Positions 1-8,270 of a stretch of DNA of 14,210 nucleotides are shown here, one piece after another; positions within the stretch are counted from its first letter, which is position 1, and each line of letters begins with the position of its first letter. The stretch is from the NCBI GenBank assembly GCA_002404515.1, contig DHJV01000129.1, forward strand, positions 1-14,210, in the 5' to 3' direction. Position numbers and translations under genes: made by a program. The notes under the pieces were generated by a model that worked only from the letters and a program-made list of their open reading frames with translations, ran no database searches and was not told the DNA's origin. The stretch is from Lachnospiraceae bacterium UBA4711. GTDB taxonomy: Bacteria; Bacillota; Clostridia; Lachnospirales; Lachnospiraceae.

Positions 1-104
1 TATATGCAAATGTTGAGGTCGGAAATGAGATTCCGCCGGAATTGTATCAGGCGGTTGCAGAAGTGCTTGCCTATGTATATAAATTAAAGAATAAAGTAAG
101 TTAG
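1..104 (+). CDS. flhB: Flagellar export protein FlhB, C-terminal end (partial)
   Basis: Only the last 33 codons are in the window, read from base 3 to the TAG at 102-104. The peptide contains EIPPELYQAVAEVLAYVYKL, the conserved extreme C-terminus of FlhB-type proteins (the cytoplasmic FlhB-CC domain). FlhB is the substrate-specificity switch of the flagellar type III export apparatus. It sits in the membrane with FlhA, which is encoded directly downstream after a 43-base gap, and this is the standard order in Firmicutes fla/che operons. The autocleavage NPTH motif and the membrane segments lie upstream of the window and cannot be checked. Confidence 0.9.
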   Translation, partial: YANVEVGNEIPPELYQAVAEVLAYVYKLKNKVS

Positions 105-115
105 TAAACGGACAA

Positions 116-151
116 ATGAAGATCATGTGGGAAAGGACGGTGATGGTATGA
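116..151 (+). other. 11-codon mini-ORF ending on the flhA start codon
   Basis: An ATG at 116 opens the short frame MKIMWERTVMV. Its TGA (149-151) overlaps the flhA ATG (148-150) as ATGA, the usual geometry for translational coupling. The ribosome site is weak (CGGA at 109-112). It may be a coupling leader or may simply be chance, and nothing shows that the peptide is functional. Confidence 0.2.
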
Positions 152-2190
152 AGAAAAATGATATATTTTTAGGTGTTTATCTGCTGGCGGCAGTTGTATT
201 TCTGATTATCCCGATTCCGAGTACCATGCTGGACTGGCTGATCTTATTTAATATTTCCATGTCACTGATTATAGTATTTAACTGTCTGTTTACAAGTGAG
301 ACGCTGAATATGTCTGGATTTCCGACATTGCTGCTCTTTACGACGGTGTTCCGTATATCCTTGAACGTATCTTCCACACGACTGATTCTGTCGACAGGTA
401 ATCCGGGTAAAGTCGTTCAGGTGTTTGGTTCATTTGTCGGAGGTGGAAATCTTGTTATCGGTGCGATTGTCTTTATTGTGTTGATCATCGTACAGATGAT
501 GGTAATCAACAAAGGCTCCGAGCGAGTATCTGAGGTAACGGCACGATTCACGCTGGATGCGATGCCGGGAAAACAGATGGCGATTGATGCGGATCTTTCA
601 TCCGGAGCCATCGATGACAAAGAGGCAATCCGCAGAAGAGATAAGATCCAGCAGGAATCAGCATTCTTCGGAGCCATGGATGGTGCATCCAAGTATGTAA
701 AAGGAGATGCGACAGCCGGTCTCATCATCACGATTATCAACATCGTTGGTGGCCTGATCATGGGAATGACACAGCAGGGACTTGGCTTTTCCGAAGCAAT
801 CAGTAAGTATACCATTCTTACGATCGGTGATGGCCTGGTATCCCAGATTCCTTCGATGCTGATCTCGCTTTCAACAGGTATTCTCGTTACGAAGGCATCG
901 AAAGAGGAGAATATCGGAGATATCCTGATCGGACAGTTGTTCAGTATTCCAAAGGTATTGTTACTTGTTGGTATCACAATGCTTCTGTTCGGTATTTTTA
1001 CACCGCTGAATTTCTTCTTCTGTGCGGTCTATGGTGTGTTGTTTATCGTGCTTTCTTTTTCTATCAAAGGCAAGGAAGAGGCACAGGCGATTAAGGAGGA
1101 AGTCGAAGAAGAGGAAGTTCAGGCAGAGGAGGTTCGAAGACACGAAAACGTCAATTCTCTGCTGCAGGTAGATCCTATTGAACTCGAATTTGGATATGGT
1201 ATAATACCGTTAGCAGATGTCAATCAGGGCGGTGATCTGCTTGACCGTGTCGTTATGATACGACGACAGATTGCGTTAGAGCTTGGTGCCGTTGTGCCAA
1301 TTATCCGCCTGCGTGATAATATTCAGCTTAATCCAAACCAGTATATTATTAAAATCAAAGGAATTCAGGTCAGTGAGGGTGAAATCCTATTTGACCATTA
1401 TATGGCGATGAATCCAGGGTATGTTGAGGACGAGATCGTTGGTATTCCGACATTGGAGCCTGCGTTTCATCTGGAGGCAATGTGGATCACAGAATCTCAG
1501 CGGGAGCGTGCGGAATCGCTTGGTTATACCGTTGTCGATCCACCATCGATCATTGCGACGCATCTGACAGAAGTCATCAAACAGCATCTTGATGAACTGC
1601 TTACGAGACAGGATGTACAAAACCTGATCGATAATATCAAGGATAACAATAAGACGCTGGTAGATGAACTTGTACCGAAGCTGCTGAGTGTCGGCGATAT
1701 CCAGAAAGTATTGCAGAATCTGCTCCGGGAAGGTATCTCCATTCGGGATCTTGTCACAATTTTTGAGACGCTGGCAGACTATGCGGCGACGAGCCGGGAT
1801 ACCGATATTCTGACAGAGTATGTACGGCAGAGCTTAAAACGGGCAATCTCCAACAAATATTTTGGCGATGGAGAATCTGGTACCGTAGTCACGCTTGATC
1901 CGAAGATTGAGCAGATGATCATGGGATCTGTGAAGCAGACCGAACAGGGGGCATTTATCTCGTTAGATCCGGCGGTGACGAAGAGTATTTTAAAGGCGAC
2001 GGAGGACGAGGTTAAGAAGCTGGAGAGCAAGGGCGATGCACCGATTGTCGTTACATCACCGATTGTTCGTATGTATTTTAAGAAATTAACGAATGACTAC
2101 TTGAAAGACCTGATTGTTATCTCATATAATGAGATTGACTCGGAAGTGGAATTAAAATCCGTGGGAGTGATAACGATTCATGATAATTAA
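148..2190 (+). CDS. flhA: Flagellar biosynthesis protein FlhA (export gate)
   Basis: This 680-residue protein has the full length and architecture of FlhA, the nonameric export gate of the flagellar type III secretion system. The N-terminal half is membrane-embedded, with hydrophobic segments near residues 8-22, 28-48, 58-72, 100-121, 188-206 and further ones near 230-300. The FHIPEP-family signature is clear at about residues 126-165 (RVSEVTARFTLDAMPGKQMA followed by IDADLSSGAID). A charged linker near 315-335 leads into the cytoplasmic FlhA-C domain, which docks chaperone-substrate complexes. The chosen start is ATG 148, with AAAGGA at 132-137 ten bases upstream. A GTG at 127 is in frame but lacks a ribosome site and adds seven atypical residues. 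The gene follows flhB, and its last 11 bases overlap flhF. No truncation or missing motif is seen. Confidence 0.97.
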   Translation: MKKNDIFLGVYLLAAVVFLIIPIPSTMLDWLILFNISMSLIIVFNCLFTSETLNMSGFPTLLLFTTVFRISLNVSSTRLILSTGNPGKVVQVFGSFVGGGNLVIGAIVFIVLIIVQMMVINKGSERVSEVTARFTLDAMPGKQMAIDADLSSGAIDDKEAIRRRDKIQQESAFFGAMDGASKYVKGDATAGLIITIINIVGGLIMGMTQQGLGFSEAISKYTILTIGDGLVSQIPSMLISLSTGILVTKASKEENIGDILIGQLFSIPKVLLLVGITMLLFGIFTPLNFFFCAVYGVLFIVLSFSIKGKEEAQAIKEEVEEEEVQAEEVRRHENVNSLLQVDPIELEFGYGIIPLADVNQGGDLLDRVVMIRRQIALELGAVVPIIRLRDNIQLNPNQYIIKIKGIQVSEGEILFDHYMAMNPGYVEDEIVGIPTLEPAFHLEAMWITESQRERAESLGYTVVDPPSIIATHLTEVIKQHLDELLTRQDVQNLIDNIKDNNKTLVDELVPKLLSVGDIQKVLQNLLREGISIRDLVTIFETLADYAATSRDTDILTEYVRQSLKRAISNKYFGDGESGTVVTLDPKIEQMIMGSVKQTEQGAFISLDPAVTKSILKATEDEVKKLESKGDAPIVVTSPIVRMYFKKLTNDYLKDLIVISYNEIDSEVELKSVGVITIHDN

Positions 2191-3469
2191 GAAGTATAAA
2201 GCACTAACTGAAAAAGAAGCAATCCTGCTCGCCAAGGAGGATCTGGGACCGGATGCGATCGTTATGAATGTAAAGAAGATCAAACCAGGTGGAATCATGC
2301 GTCTCTTTAAAAAGACACGTGTGGAATTGACGGCAGCAATCGACGATGATATGGAGGAACAGGCGGCGACTGCCGCGCCATCGGCTCCGTCCGTCAGACC
2401 GGATGAGCAGACAATCGATCTCAGGCAGGAACGCCGGGGTGAGTCCACGGACGAACCATTCCTGTTCGGCAAGGCATTTGGAGAGAACAAGGATTCCTAC
2501 AGTGAGGAAGCACAGAATGCGATCGAGGAGAAGATCAACAGCATCGCGAAGCTTCTCGAACAGCAGATGCAGACGCAGAAGTCAGCGGAAGCCTCGATTA
2601 AGGAAGCCGCCAATCAGGCGATTTCTTCGGGTGAGGCGGCTGCAAAAGTGGAAGAGAAGGAAAAAGAACCAGAGCAGTCGGGCAATAAGGTTGTGGATCT
2701 CGTAATCAAACAGTTGATGGACAGCGAGGTTTCAGAGACGCATGCAAAGGAAATCATTGACGAGCTGACTGTGAAGGACGATAAACAGCCGATCGACAAC
2801 ATACTGGCAAACGTATACCAGAAGATTGTGCTGAAGCTCGGTGAAATCCAGCCGTTAACTGCCGGTGAAAAGAAACCGAAGATTGTATTTTTTGTCGGAA
2901 ATACCGGTGTTGGAAAGACAACCACGATGGCAAAGCTGGCATCGCTTTGTACATTGGATATGAAATTAAAATGTGCGATGTTTTCTATCGACACATACCG
3001 TATCGCTGCGATTGAGCAGTTAAAGACGTATGCAAATATTTTGTCTGCACCGATGGAGGTTGTGTATACCCCGGAGGAGATGGCACAGAGTGTGGAAAAG
3101 TTTAAAAATTATGATTTGATCTTAGTTGATACAGCCGGACGTTCGCACAAGAGTGAAGAGCAGAAAGAGGATTTAAAACAGATCATTGATTCCGTAAAGG
3201 AATACGAGACAGAAGTGTTCCTTGTCGTATCTGCCACGGTAAAATATGCCGATCTGCTTTCTATTGCCAACACTTATGGCGAGCTGTTTGATTACAATCT
3301 TATTTTCACAAAGCTGGATGAGACAAATGGTCTGGGAAGCATATTGAACCTGAAACTGGATACAGGAAAGCCACTTTCTTATGTGACATGGGGGCAGAAT
3401 GTGCCGGATGATATCGGCGTTTTGGATCCTCAGATTATTGCTAAGAAATTGTTAGGAGGTGGAAAGTGA
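2180..3469 (+). CDS. flhF: Flagellar SRP-like GTPase FlhF
   Basis: This 429-residue protein is FlhF, the SRP-type GTPase that helps choose the site, and with FlhG the number, of flagella. The N-terminal B domain is typical (residues 1-54: MIIKKYKALTEKEAI, then LGPDAIV). A variable, acidic, low-complexity region fills about 55-170. The N and G domains follow: P-loop GNTGVGKTTT at 240-249, DTYRIAA at 271-277, DTAGR at 317-321 and TKLD at 377-380, all intact. The start at ATG 2180 overlaps the end of flhA by 11 bases, with GGGAG at 2163-2167 as a somewhat distant ribosome site, which suggests coupled translation. The stop overlaps the flhG start by one base. The two genes are therefore probably made in fixed proportion, fitting the known FlhF-FlhG complex in which FlhG stimulates FlhF GTPase activity. 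Confidence 0.96.
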   Translation: MIIKKYKALTEKEAILLAKEDLGPDAIVMNVKKIKPGGIMRLFKKTRVELTAAIDDDMEEQAATAAPSAPSVRPDEQTIDLRQERRGESTDEPFLFGKAFGENKDSYSEEAQNAIEEKINSIAKLLEQQMQTQKSAEASIKEAANQAISSGEAAAKVEEKEKEPEQSGNKVVDLVIKQLMDSEVSETHAKEIIDELTVKDDKQPIDNILANVYQKIVLKLGEIQPLTAGEKKPKIVFFVGNTGVGKTTTMAKLASLCTLDMKLKCAMFSIDTYRIAAIEQLKTYANILSAPMEVVYTPEEMAQSVEKFKNYDLILVDTAGRSHKSEEQKEDLKQIIDSVKEYETEVFLVVSATVKYADLLSIANTYGELFDYNLIFTKLDETNGLGSILNLKLDTGKPLSYVTWGQNVPDDIGVLDPQIIAKKLLGGGK

Positions 3470-4350
3470 TGGATCAGGCAACGAAATTACGGGAGCGTGT
3501 GCAGACCAATCAGGAAATCTCCAATGCAAGGGTGATTGCAATTACAAGTGGAAAAGGCGGTGTCGGAAAGACGACATTGTCAGTCAATATTGCGCTGGAA
3601 CTTGCAAAGCGCGGCAAAAAGGTGGTTGTATTTGACGCGGACTTCGGACTGGCGAATGTCGAGGTCATGCTTGGAATCCGCCCACAATATAACTTATTGG
3701 ATCTAATACATAATAATAAATCCATGACCGAGATTATTACGCAGGGACCGGAGGGAATCGGATTTATCTCCGGAGGCTCGGGTGTGTCTGAACTTGCAAC
3801 ACTTGACAATGCAAGCATCAAGCTTTTAATCTCTGAGTTAGTGAAGCTTGACCAGATGTATGATGTTGTGATCATTGATACGGGTGCCGGTATTACCGAC
3901 TCGGTTATGGAGTTTGTCATGATGAGCCCGGAGGTTGTTCTGGTTGTGACACCGGAGCCGACATCGATTACAGATTCGTACTCATTGCTTAAGGTATTGC
4001 GCAGAAAAAACAGCTTTAATCCAATCTATAAGACAATCCATGTTGTAGCCAACCGTGTGGAAAATGAGGCAGAGGGGGCAGAAATTTTCCACAAGATTGA
4101 TACCGTTTCTTCAAAGTTTTTGAACACAAAACTTTCATTTCTGGGCGCTGTACTTCAGGATAAGAACGCTTCCATGGCGGTTATTGAACAAAAACCGCTT
4201 GTTCAGGCATATCCGGGTACGACAGCGACAAAGGGAATCTGCCAGCTTGTTAATCGTCTGAGTGACGATACGGTTGAGGAGAGTAAGAAGAAAGAAGGAA
4301 TCGCAAGGGTGTTTATAGATTTCTTCCGTTCGAAGAAGAGAATCCGTTAA
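3469..4350 (+). CDS. flhG: Flagellum number regulator FlhG (MinD/ParA-type ATPase)
   Basis: This 293-residue MinD-like ATPase is also called YlxH in Bacillus. The N-terminus carries MDQATKLR, matching the DQAxxLR element by which FlhG contacts FlhF and activates its GTPase. The deviant Walker A SGKGGVGKTT is at residues 27-36, the Walker A-prime region FDADFGLAN at 55-63 and the Walker B IIDTGAG at 135-141. The C-terminus (GIARVFIDFF, then basic residues, about 277-293) looks like the amphipathic membrane-targeting helix of the MinD family. The start is ATG 3469, which shares one base with the flhF TGA and has a strong AGGAGG at 3454-3459. The GTG at 3466 would add one residue and is less likely. 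FlhG limits flagellar number and also contacts C-ring components in studied Firmicutes. Confidence 0.95.
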   Translation: MDQATKLRERVQTNQEISNARVIAITSGKGGVGKTTLSVNIALELAKRGKKVVVFDADFGLANVEVMLGIRPQYNLLDLIHNNKSMTEIITQGPEGIGFISGGSGVSELATLDNASIKLLISELVKLDQMYDVVIIDTGAGITDSVMEFVMMSPEVVLVVTPEPTSITDSYSLLKVLRRKNSFNPIYKTIHVVANRVENEAEGAEIFHKIDTVSSKFLNTKLSFLGAVLQDKNASMAVIEQKPLVQAYPGTTATKGICQLVNRLSDDTVEESKKKEGIARVFIDFFRSKKRIR

Positions 4351-4384
4351 TGTGTTATGGTATAGACAGCAGAAAAAAGGAAAG

Positions 4385-4417
4385 ATGGTACGTATGAATG
4401 GGAATAGCGATAGGTAA
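4385..4417 (+). other. 10-codon mini-ORF overlapping the start of the PilZ gene
   Basis: The purine-rich stretch AAAAAAGGAAAG (about 4373-4384) runs right up to an ATG at 4385 that opens the frame MVRMNGNSDR, ending at TAA 4415-4417. The PilZ gene start (ATG 4398) lies inside it in another frame. It may feed ribosomes to the PilZ start or may be chance. Confidence 0.2.
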
Positions 4418-5111
4418 TAAAATTGAATTGGTGCGACTTGAGCAGGTGATTCGCAATGAGCCGAATAAAAAGGTTTATGTCAGCAAAATCTATGATATTC
4501 TGGATCAGGATAAATTACAGATTGCGATGCCAATCTTTGAAGGACGGATCGTGCCTTTAGATCTGGATGAGCGTTATACGGCTTGCTTTTACACGGAGCG
4601 GGGATTGCTGCAATGCAATGTGCAGGTAACATCGCGCTATAAGAGTGGGAACCTGTTTTTCCTTGATGTCAAGCTGCTCGGTGCATTGGAGAAAGTGCAG
4701 CGACGGCAGTTTTATCGATATGACTGTCTGATCGATGCACAGATCCGTGTGGTATCGGATGAAGAATATGATACAGGAATTCCGGATGATATCTCTGTTC
4801 CAGAGGATGCCCTGCCGTGGCAGCCGGCGCGAATTGTAGATATCAGTGGTGGTGGTCTCAGACTGAACCAGAGAATCGACATTGAACGTAACGAAGTGGT
4901 AAAAGTAAAATTCCTTGTCTCGATTGTTGGAGAGATTCTTCATTTCAATTTATTTGCACGTATATTATCAAGTACACCTGTGCAAGGACGTTCGGATATG
5001 TATGAACAGCGCATGGAATTTTTAAAAATAACACAGGACGAGCGTGATAAGATTGTTCGTTTTATTTTTGAAAGTGAAAGAATGGAAATAGCGAATGGTA
5101 AACGATCCTAA
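4398..5111 (+). CDS. YcgR-type flagellar brake, PilZ c-di-GMP receptor
   Basis: This 237-residue protein has a YcgR-like N-terminal beta domain (about 5-95, beginning IGNKIEL) and a C-terminal PilZ domain (about 100-228). Both c-di-GMP-binding elements are present: RxxxR as R103-QFY-R107, and DxSxxG as D148-I-S150-GG-G153. Such proteins bind c-di-GMP and slow or bias the motor (YcgR in enterics, the related MotI/DgrA in Bacillus), so this is the likely link from second-messenger level to motility. ATG 4398 is the earliest possible start, because an in-frame TGA at 4395-4397 lies directly upstream. The nearest purine-rich ribosome site is 16 or more bases away, so initiation may be weak or coupled. 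The gene lies 47 bases after flhG and overlaps cheB by 17 bases. The segment between the two PilZ motifs (about 118-142) is longer than in minimal PilZ domains. Confidence 0.88.
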   Translation: MGIAIGNKIELVRLEQVIRNEPNKKVYVSKIYDILDQDKLQIAMPIFEGRIVPLDLDERYTACFYTERGLLQCNVQVTSRYKSGNLFFLDVKLLGALEKVQRRQFYRYDCLIDAQIRVVSDEEYDTGIPDDISVPEDALPWQPARIVDISGGGLRLNQRIDIERNEVVKVKFLVSIVGEILHFNLFARILSSTPVQGRSDMYEQRMEFLKITQDERDKIVRFIFESERMEIANGKRS

Positions 5112-6177
5112 AAAAATATTACTAATAGATGACTCTGCACTTATGAGAAGAGTCATGTCTGATATAATAAATCAAATTGATGGATTTACAGTTGCATATC
5201 TGGCGGCGGATGGAGAGAAAGGTTACACATATCTGTCGAAGCAGAACGATATTGACGTTGTTATGACGGATATTGATATGCCGAAGATGGACGGTCTGAC
5301 CTTGATCAGGAAGGCAAAGGAAGCCGGCGTTGTTGCTCCATTTATCGTATTCAGTGCAAGAGAGGATTCCTATGCAGTCTTTACAGCACTGGATCTGGGT
5401 GCAATCGAGTTTATCCGGAAGCCGGAGCACATCTTCCGAAAGGATGTGCAGCGGTATGCAGAGAAGATCAAAAAAGCACTCTGCATGGCAGTGGAAGTAA
5501 AGGAACGCGCTCTGCATAAGGCGGAGGCTGCATGTACCACCGAGCCGGAAAAGCCTGTAATCATCAAAAAAAAACATAGACAGAAAAACGGAAAAAAACT
5601 GGTGGCACTTGTGTGTTCGACCGGTGGACCACGGGCATTGCAGTCCGTGATACCAAAGCTTCCGAAAAATCTTGCCGCGCCGGTTGTGTTAGTACAGCAT
5701 ATGCCAGAGGGATTTACGAAGACACTTGCAATGCGATTAAACGAGCAGAGTGCGGTATCTGTGAAGGAGGCTGCAGAGGGCGATGTATTAAAGGATGGCC
5801 ATGTTTACATTGCCAGGGGAGGAACCCATCTGGCACTGCATGAGACAGCGAAGGGCTGTGAAGTATTTTTCGATGAGACACCGCCGATCGGGGGCTTGAA
5901 ACCATGTGGAAATGTCATGCTTTCAAGCTTAAGCCATGTATCATATGACGAGATCATATGTGTCATTTTAACCGGAATGGGTGCAGACGGAACGAAGGGC
6001 ATACAGGAACTCGCAAAGCACAAGCCGGTTTATGTGATCGCGCAGGATGAGGCAAGCAGTACCGTATATGGGATGCCGAAGGCAATCCGTGATGCCGGAC
6101 TCTGTGACTGTGTGTGTGATCTGCAGCAGATTGCGGAAGAGATAACAAAGAAAGTAGGGGTGCAAGAATGGATTTAA
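5095..6177 (+). CDS. cheB: Chemotaxis methylesterase/deamidase CheB
   Basis: This 360-residue protein is CheB, which removes methyl groups from chemoreceptor glutamates after phosphorylation by CheA. The receiver domain (5-125) has acidic residues D12 and D13, phospho-acceptor D59 in MTDIDMPKMDG, and the conserved lysine K109. A basic linker (about 150-168) leads to the methylesterase domain (168-355) with the catalytic triad S175 (CSTGGP), H202 (QHMPEGF) and D298 (GMGADG). The start is ATG 5095, within the last 17 bases of the PilZ gene, with a weak TGGAA ribosome site. The stop overlaps cheA by 10 bases. The linker is encoded by A-rich DNA, with nine A at 5566-5574 and seven A at 5592-5598, both in phase for -1 slippage; a slip at the first gives a stop after one further codon. 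Confidence 0.96.
   Translation: MVNDPKKILLIDDSALMRRVMSDIINQIDGFTVAYLAADGEKGYTYLSKQNDIDVVMTDIDMPKMDGLTLIRKAKEAGVVAPFIVFSAREDSYAVFTALDLGAIEFIRKPEHIFRKDVQRYAEKIKKALCMAVEVKERALHKAEAACTTEPEKPVIIKKKHRQKNGKKLVALVCSTGGPRALQSVIPKLPKNLAAPVVLVQHMPEGFTKTLAMRLNEQSAVSVKEAAEGDVLKDGHVYIARGGTHLALHETAKGCEVFFDETPPIGGLKPCGNVMLSSLSHVSYDEIICVILTGMGADGTKGIQELAKHKPVYVIAQDEASSTVYGMPKAIRDAGLCDCVCDLQQIAEEITKKVGVQEWI
5566..5598 (+). other. Two in-phase A-tracts in the cheB linker (possible slippage site)
   Basis: Nine A at 5566-5574 encode three lysines, and seven A at 5592-5598 form A_AAA_AAA in the X_XXY_YYZ phase. A -1 shift on the first tract reads ACA then TAG (5577-5579). The product would be the CheB receiver plus linker without the esterase. 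Whether slippage happens is unknown. Confidence 0.3.
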
Positions 6178-8255
6178 GTCAATATCTGGAGATTTTTATT
6201 GATGAATCAAAAGAACATTTACAGACACTCAACGATCAGGTGCTGATATTGGAGTCAGATCCGGAAAATGTTGACACGGTAAATGAGATTTTCAGAGCTG
6301 CCCATTCATTAAAGGGAATGGCAGGAACGATGGGATATAAGCGTATGCAGCGCTTGACACATGATATGGAGAATGTTTTCTCTGAGATTCGGAATGGAAA
6401 GATGAATGTCAATGCGGATCTGGTTGATATCGTATTCAAGTGTCTGGACGCATTAGAGGGATATCTGACCAATATTATTGAGACCTCGGATGAAGGAACA
6501 GAGGATAATGATGAGCTGATTGCACAGTTAAATGCTGTTTTACAGAATGGTCTGGCAGGAAGCGGTGATGCGCAGGCGGCAGCGACAAAGGAAGAACCCA
6601 AAGAGGAGAAAAAACCGGAGGGTGGAGACCGTAGAAAATATTTGACTATCCCATTGGCAGATTTTGAGAAGAATGCAATCAGTGAGGCAAAGGCACAGGG
6701 CATGCATGTCTATGCCACAACAGTATATATACAGGAGACATGTCTGCTCAAGGCAGCACGTGCATTCCTTGTATTTAAGAGTCTGGAGAACAAGGGTGAG
6801 ATCATCAAATCCGTACCAAGTGTACAGGATATTGAGGATGAAAAGTTTGACCTTGATTTTTCCATGTTTATTATCTCTGATAAGTCTTTGGAGGAAGTAA
6901 AGAAAGCAATCGAGAATGTCTCTGAGATCGAGGAGGCGGTAATTGAAGAATATGAACTGAAGGAAGAAGAACCAGCGCAGGCAGAGGTAAAGGAAGAAGA
7001 GAAGAAACCGGAAGATACGGCTGCTAAGACGGCTGCGCCTGCAAAGAAGGAAGAGAAAAAGCCAGCAGGCAAATCCGGAAAGCCGGTTGTCAACCGTTCG
7101 GTGCGAGTCGATATCGAGAAGCTGGATGATCTGATGAATCAGGTGTCTGAGCTTATCATTGCGAAGAACGGACTTGTCTCTGTGACAGGAACACTTTCTT
7201 CCCAGGATCAGTCTTTCAACGAGCAGATTGAATACTTAGAGCGTATCACAACGAACCTGCATGAATCGGTTATGAAAGTTCGAATGGTTCCAATCGAGAG
7301 TGTGGTGAACCGGTTTCCACGTATGATCCGTGATCTTTCCAAGAAGCTTAATAAGGAGATGGAGCTGATCATGACTGGTGAGGATACGGAGCTTGACCGT
7401 ACAGTAATTGACGAGATCGGAGATCCTCTGATGCACATGCTTCGAAATGCAGCCGATCATGGACTCGAGTCCACAATTGACCGCCTGAAGTTAGGAAAGC
7501 CACAGGTTGGTACAATCCGTCTGGATGCTTATCAGGACGGAAACAATGTTACGATCGAGGTCAGCGATGATGGCGCTGGTGTAGATGTAGAAAAGATCAA
7601 ACGCAAGGCGCTGGAGAAGGGACAGATCACAGAGGAGCAGGCAGAATATATGACAGAAAAAGAAGCAATCGATTTGTTGTTTATGCCAGCTTTTTCAACC
7701 GCAGAGAAGATCTCTGATGTATCCGGCCGAGGTGTTGGCCTGGATGTTGTAAAGAACAAGATCGAGGGACTTGGCGGTGATGTCGAGGTTGTAACAAAGC
7801 TTGGAGAAGGAACAACCTTTATCGTAAGACTGCCTCTGACACTTGCAATCATTCAGGCATTGATGGTTGAGGTATCCGGCGAGAAGTATGCACTTCCACT
7901 CAATTCGATTGTGACAGTGGAGGAGATTTTACCGGAGGATATCCGTTATGTACATACAAAAGAGGTTATCAACCTGCGTGGTTCGGTAATCCCACTTGTA
8001 CGCCTGAACGAGGTTCTGGATATTGATCCGATTGAGAAAGATGAGGATGCCATCGAGGATGAGGGTGAGATCGTCGTAATCGTAAAGAAGGGTGACAAAC
8101 AGGCGGGCCTTGTGATCGACAAACTGCTCGGTCAGCAGGAGATCGTTATCAAGTCACTTGGAAAATACATTCATGTGCCAAAGATGATCAGTGGTGCAAC
8201 AATTCTTGGAAATGGTGAAGTTGCTTTGATTATTGATTCAAACACATTGGTGTAA
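6168..8255 (+). CDS. cheA: Chemotaxis histidine kinase CheA
   Basis: This 695-residue kinase has all five CheA regions. P1 (HPt, 1-130) carries phospho-acceptor H46 in AAHSLKGMAGT. P2 (about 157-265) is the CheY/CheB docking domain. A long Glu/Lys/Pro/Ala linker spans about 265-305. P3 dimerisation (about 308-375) begins SVRVDIEKLDDLMNQVSELI. P4 ATP-binding has the N box HMLRNAADHG (423-432), the DDGAG box (467-471), GRGVGLD (520-526) and GEGTTF (546-551). P5, the CheW-like regulatory domain, runs from about 560 to 695. It takes signals from receptors through CheW and phosphorylates CheY and CheB; cheY is not in this window. The start at ATG 6168 overlaps the cheB stop by 10 bases. No defect is seen. 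Confidence 0.98.
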   Translation: MDLSQYLEIFIDESKEHLQTLNDQVLILESDPENVDTVNEIFRAAHSLKGMAGTMGYKRMQRLTHDMENVFSEIRNGKMNVNADLVDIVFKCLDALEGYLTNIIETSDEGTEDNDELIAQLNAVLQNGLAGSGDAQAAATKEEPKEEKKPEGGDRRKYLTIPLADFEKNAISEAKAQGMHVYATTVYIQETCLLKAARAFLVFKSLENKGEIIKSVPSVQDIEDEKFDLDFSMFIISDKSLEEVKKAIENVSEIEEAVIEEYELKEEEPAQAEVKEEEKKPEDTAAKTAAPAKKEEKKPAGKSGKPVVNRSVRVDIEKLDDLMNQVSELIIAKNGLVSVTGTLSSQDQSFNEQIEYLERITTNLHESVMKVRMVPIESVVNRFPRMIRDLSKKLNKEMELIMTGEDTELDRTVIDEIGDPLMHMLRNAADHGLESTIDRLKLGKPQVGTIRLDAYQDGNNVTIEVSDDGAGVDVEKIKRKALEKGQITEEQAEYMTEKEAIDLLFMPAFSTAEKISDVSGRGVGLDVVKNKIEGLGGDVEVVTKLGEGTTFIVRLPLTLAIIQALMVEVSGEKYALPLNSIVTVEEILPEDIRYVHTKEVINLRGSVIPLVRLNEVLDIDPIEKDEDAIEDEGEIVVIVKKGDKQAGLVIDKLLGQQEIVIKSLGKYIHVPKMISGATILGNGEVALIIDSNTLV

Positions 8256-8270
8256 GGGAGGTGCACATAT

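Noticed and set aside
127..147. GTG 127 as an upstream start for flhA
   Set aside because: The AAAGGA site at 132-137 lies downstream of it and is well spaced for ATG 148, and the extra residues (GKDGDG) are unlike FlhA N-termini.
4358..4366. TGGTATAGA, an extended -10-like element before the PilZ gene
   Set aside because: No -35-like box at proper spacing, and the gene lies in a tightly packed operon. A single hexamer match is too weak to call a promoter.
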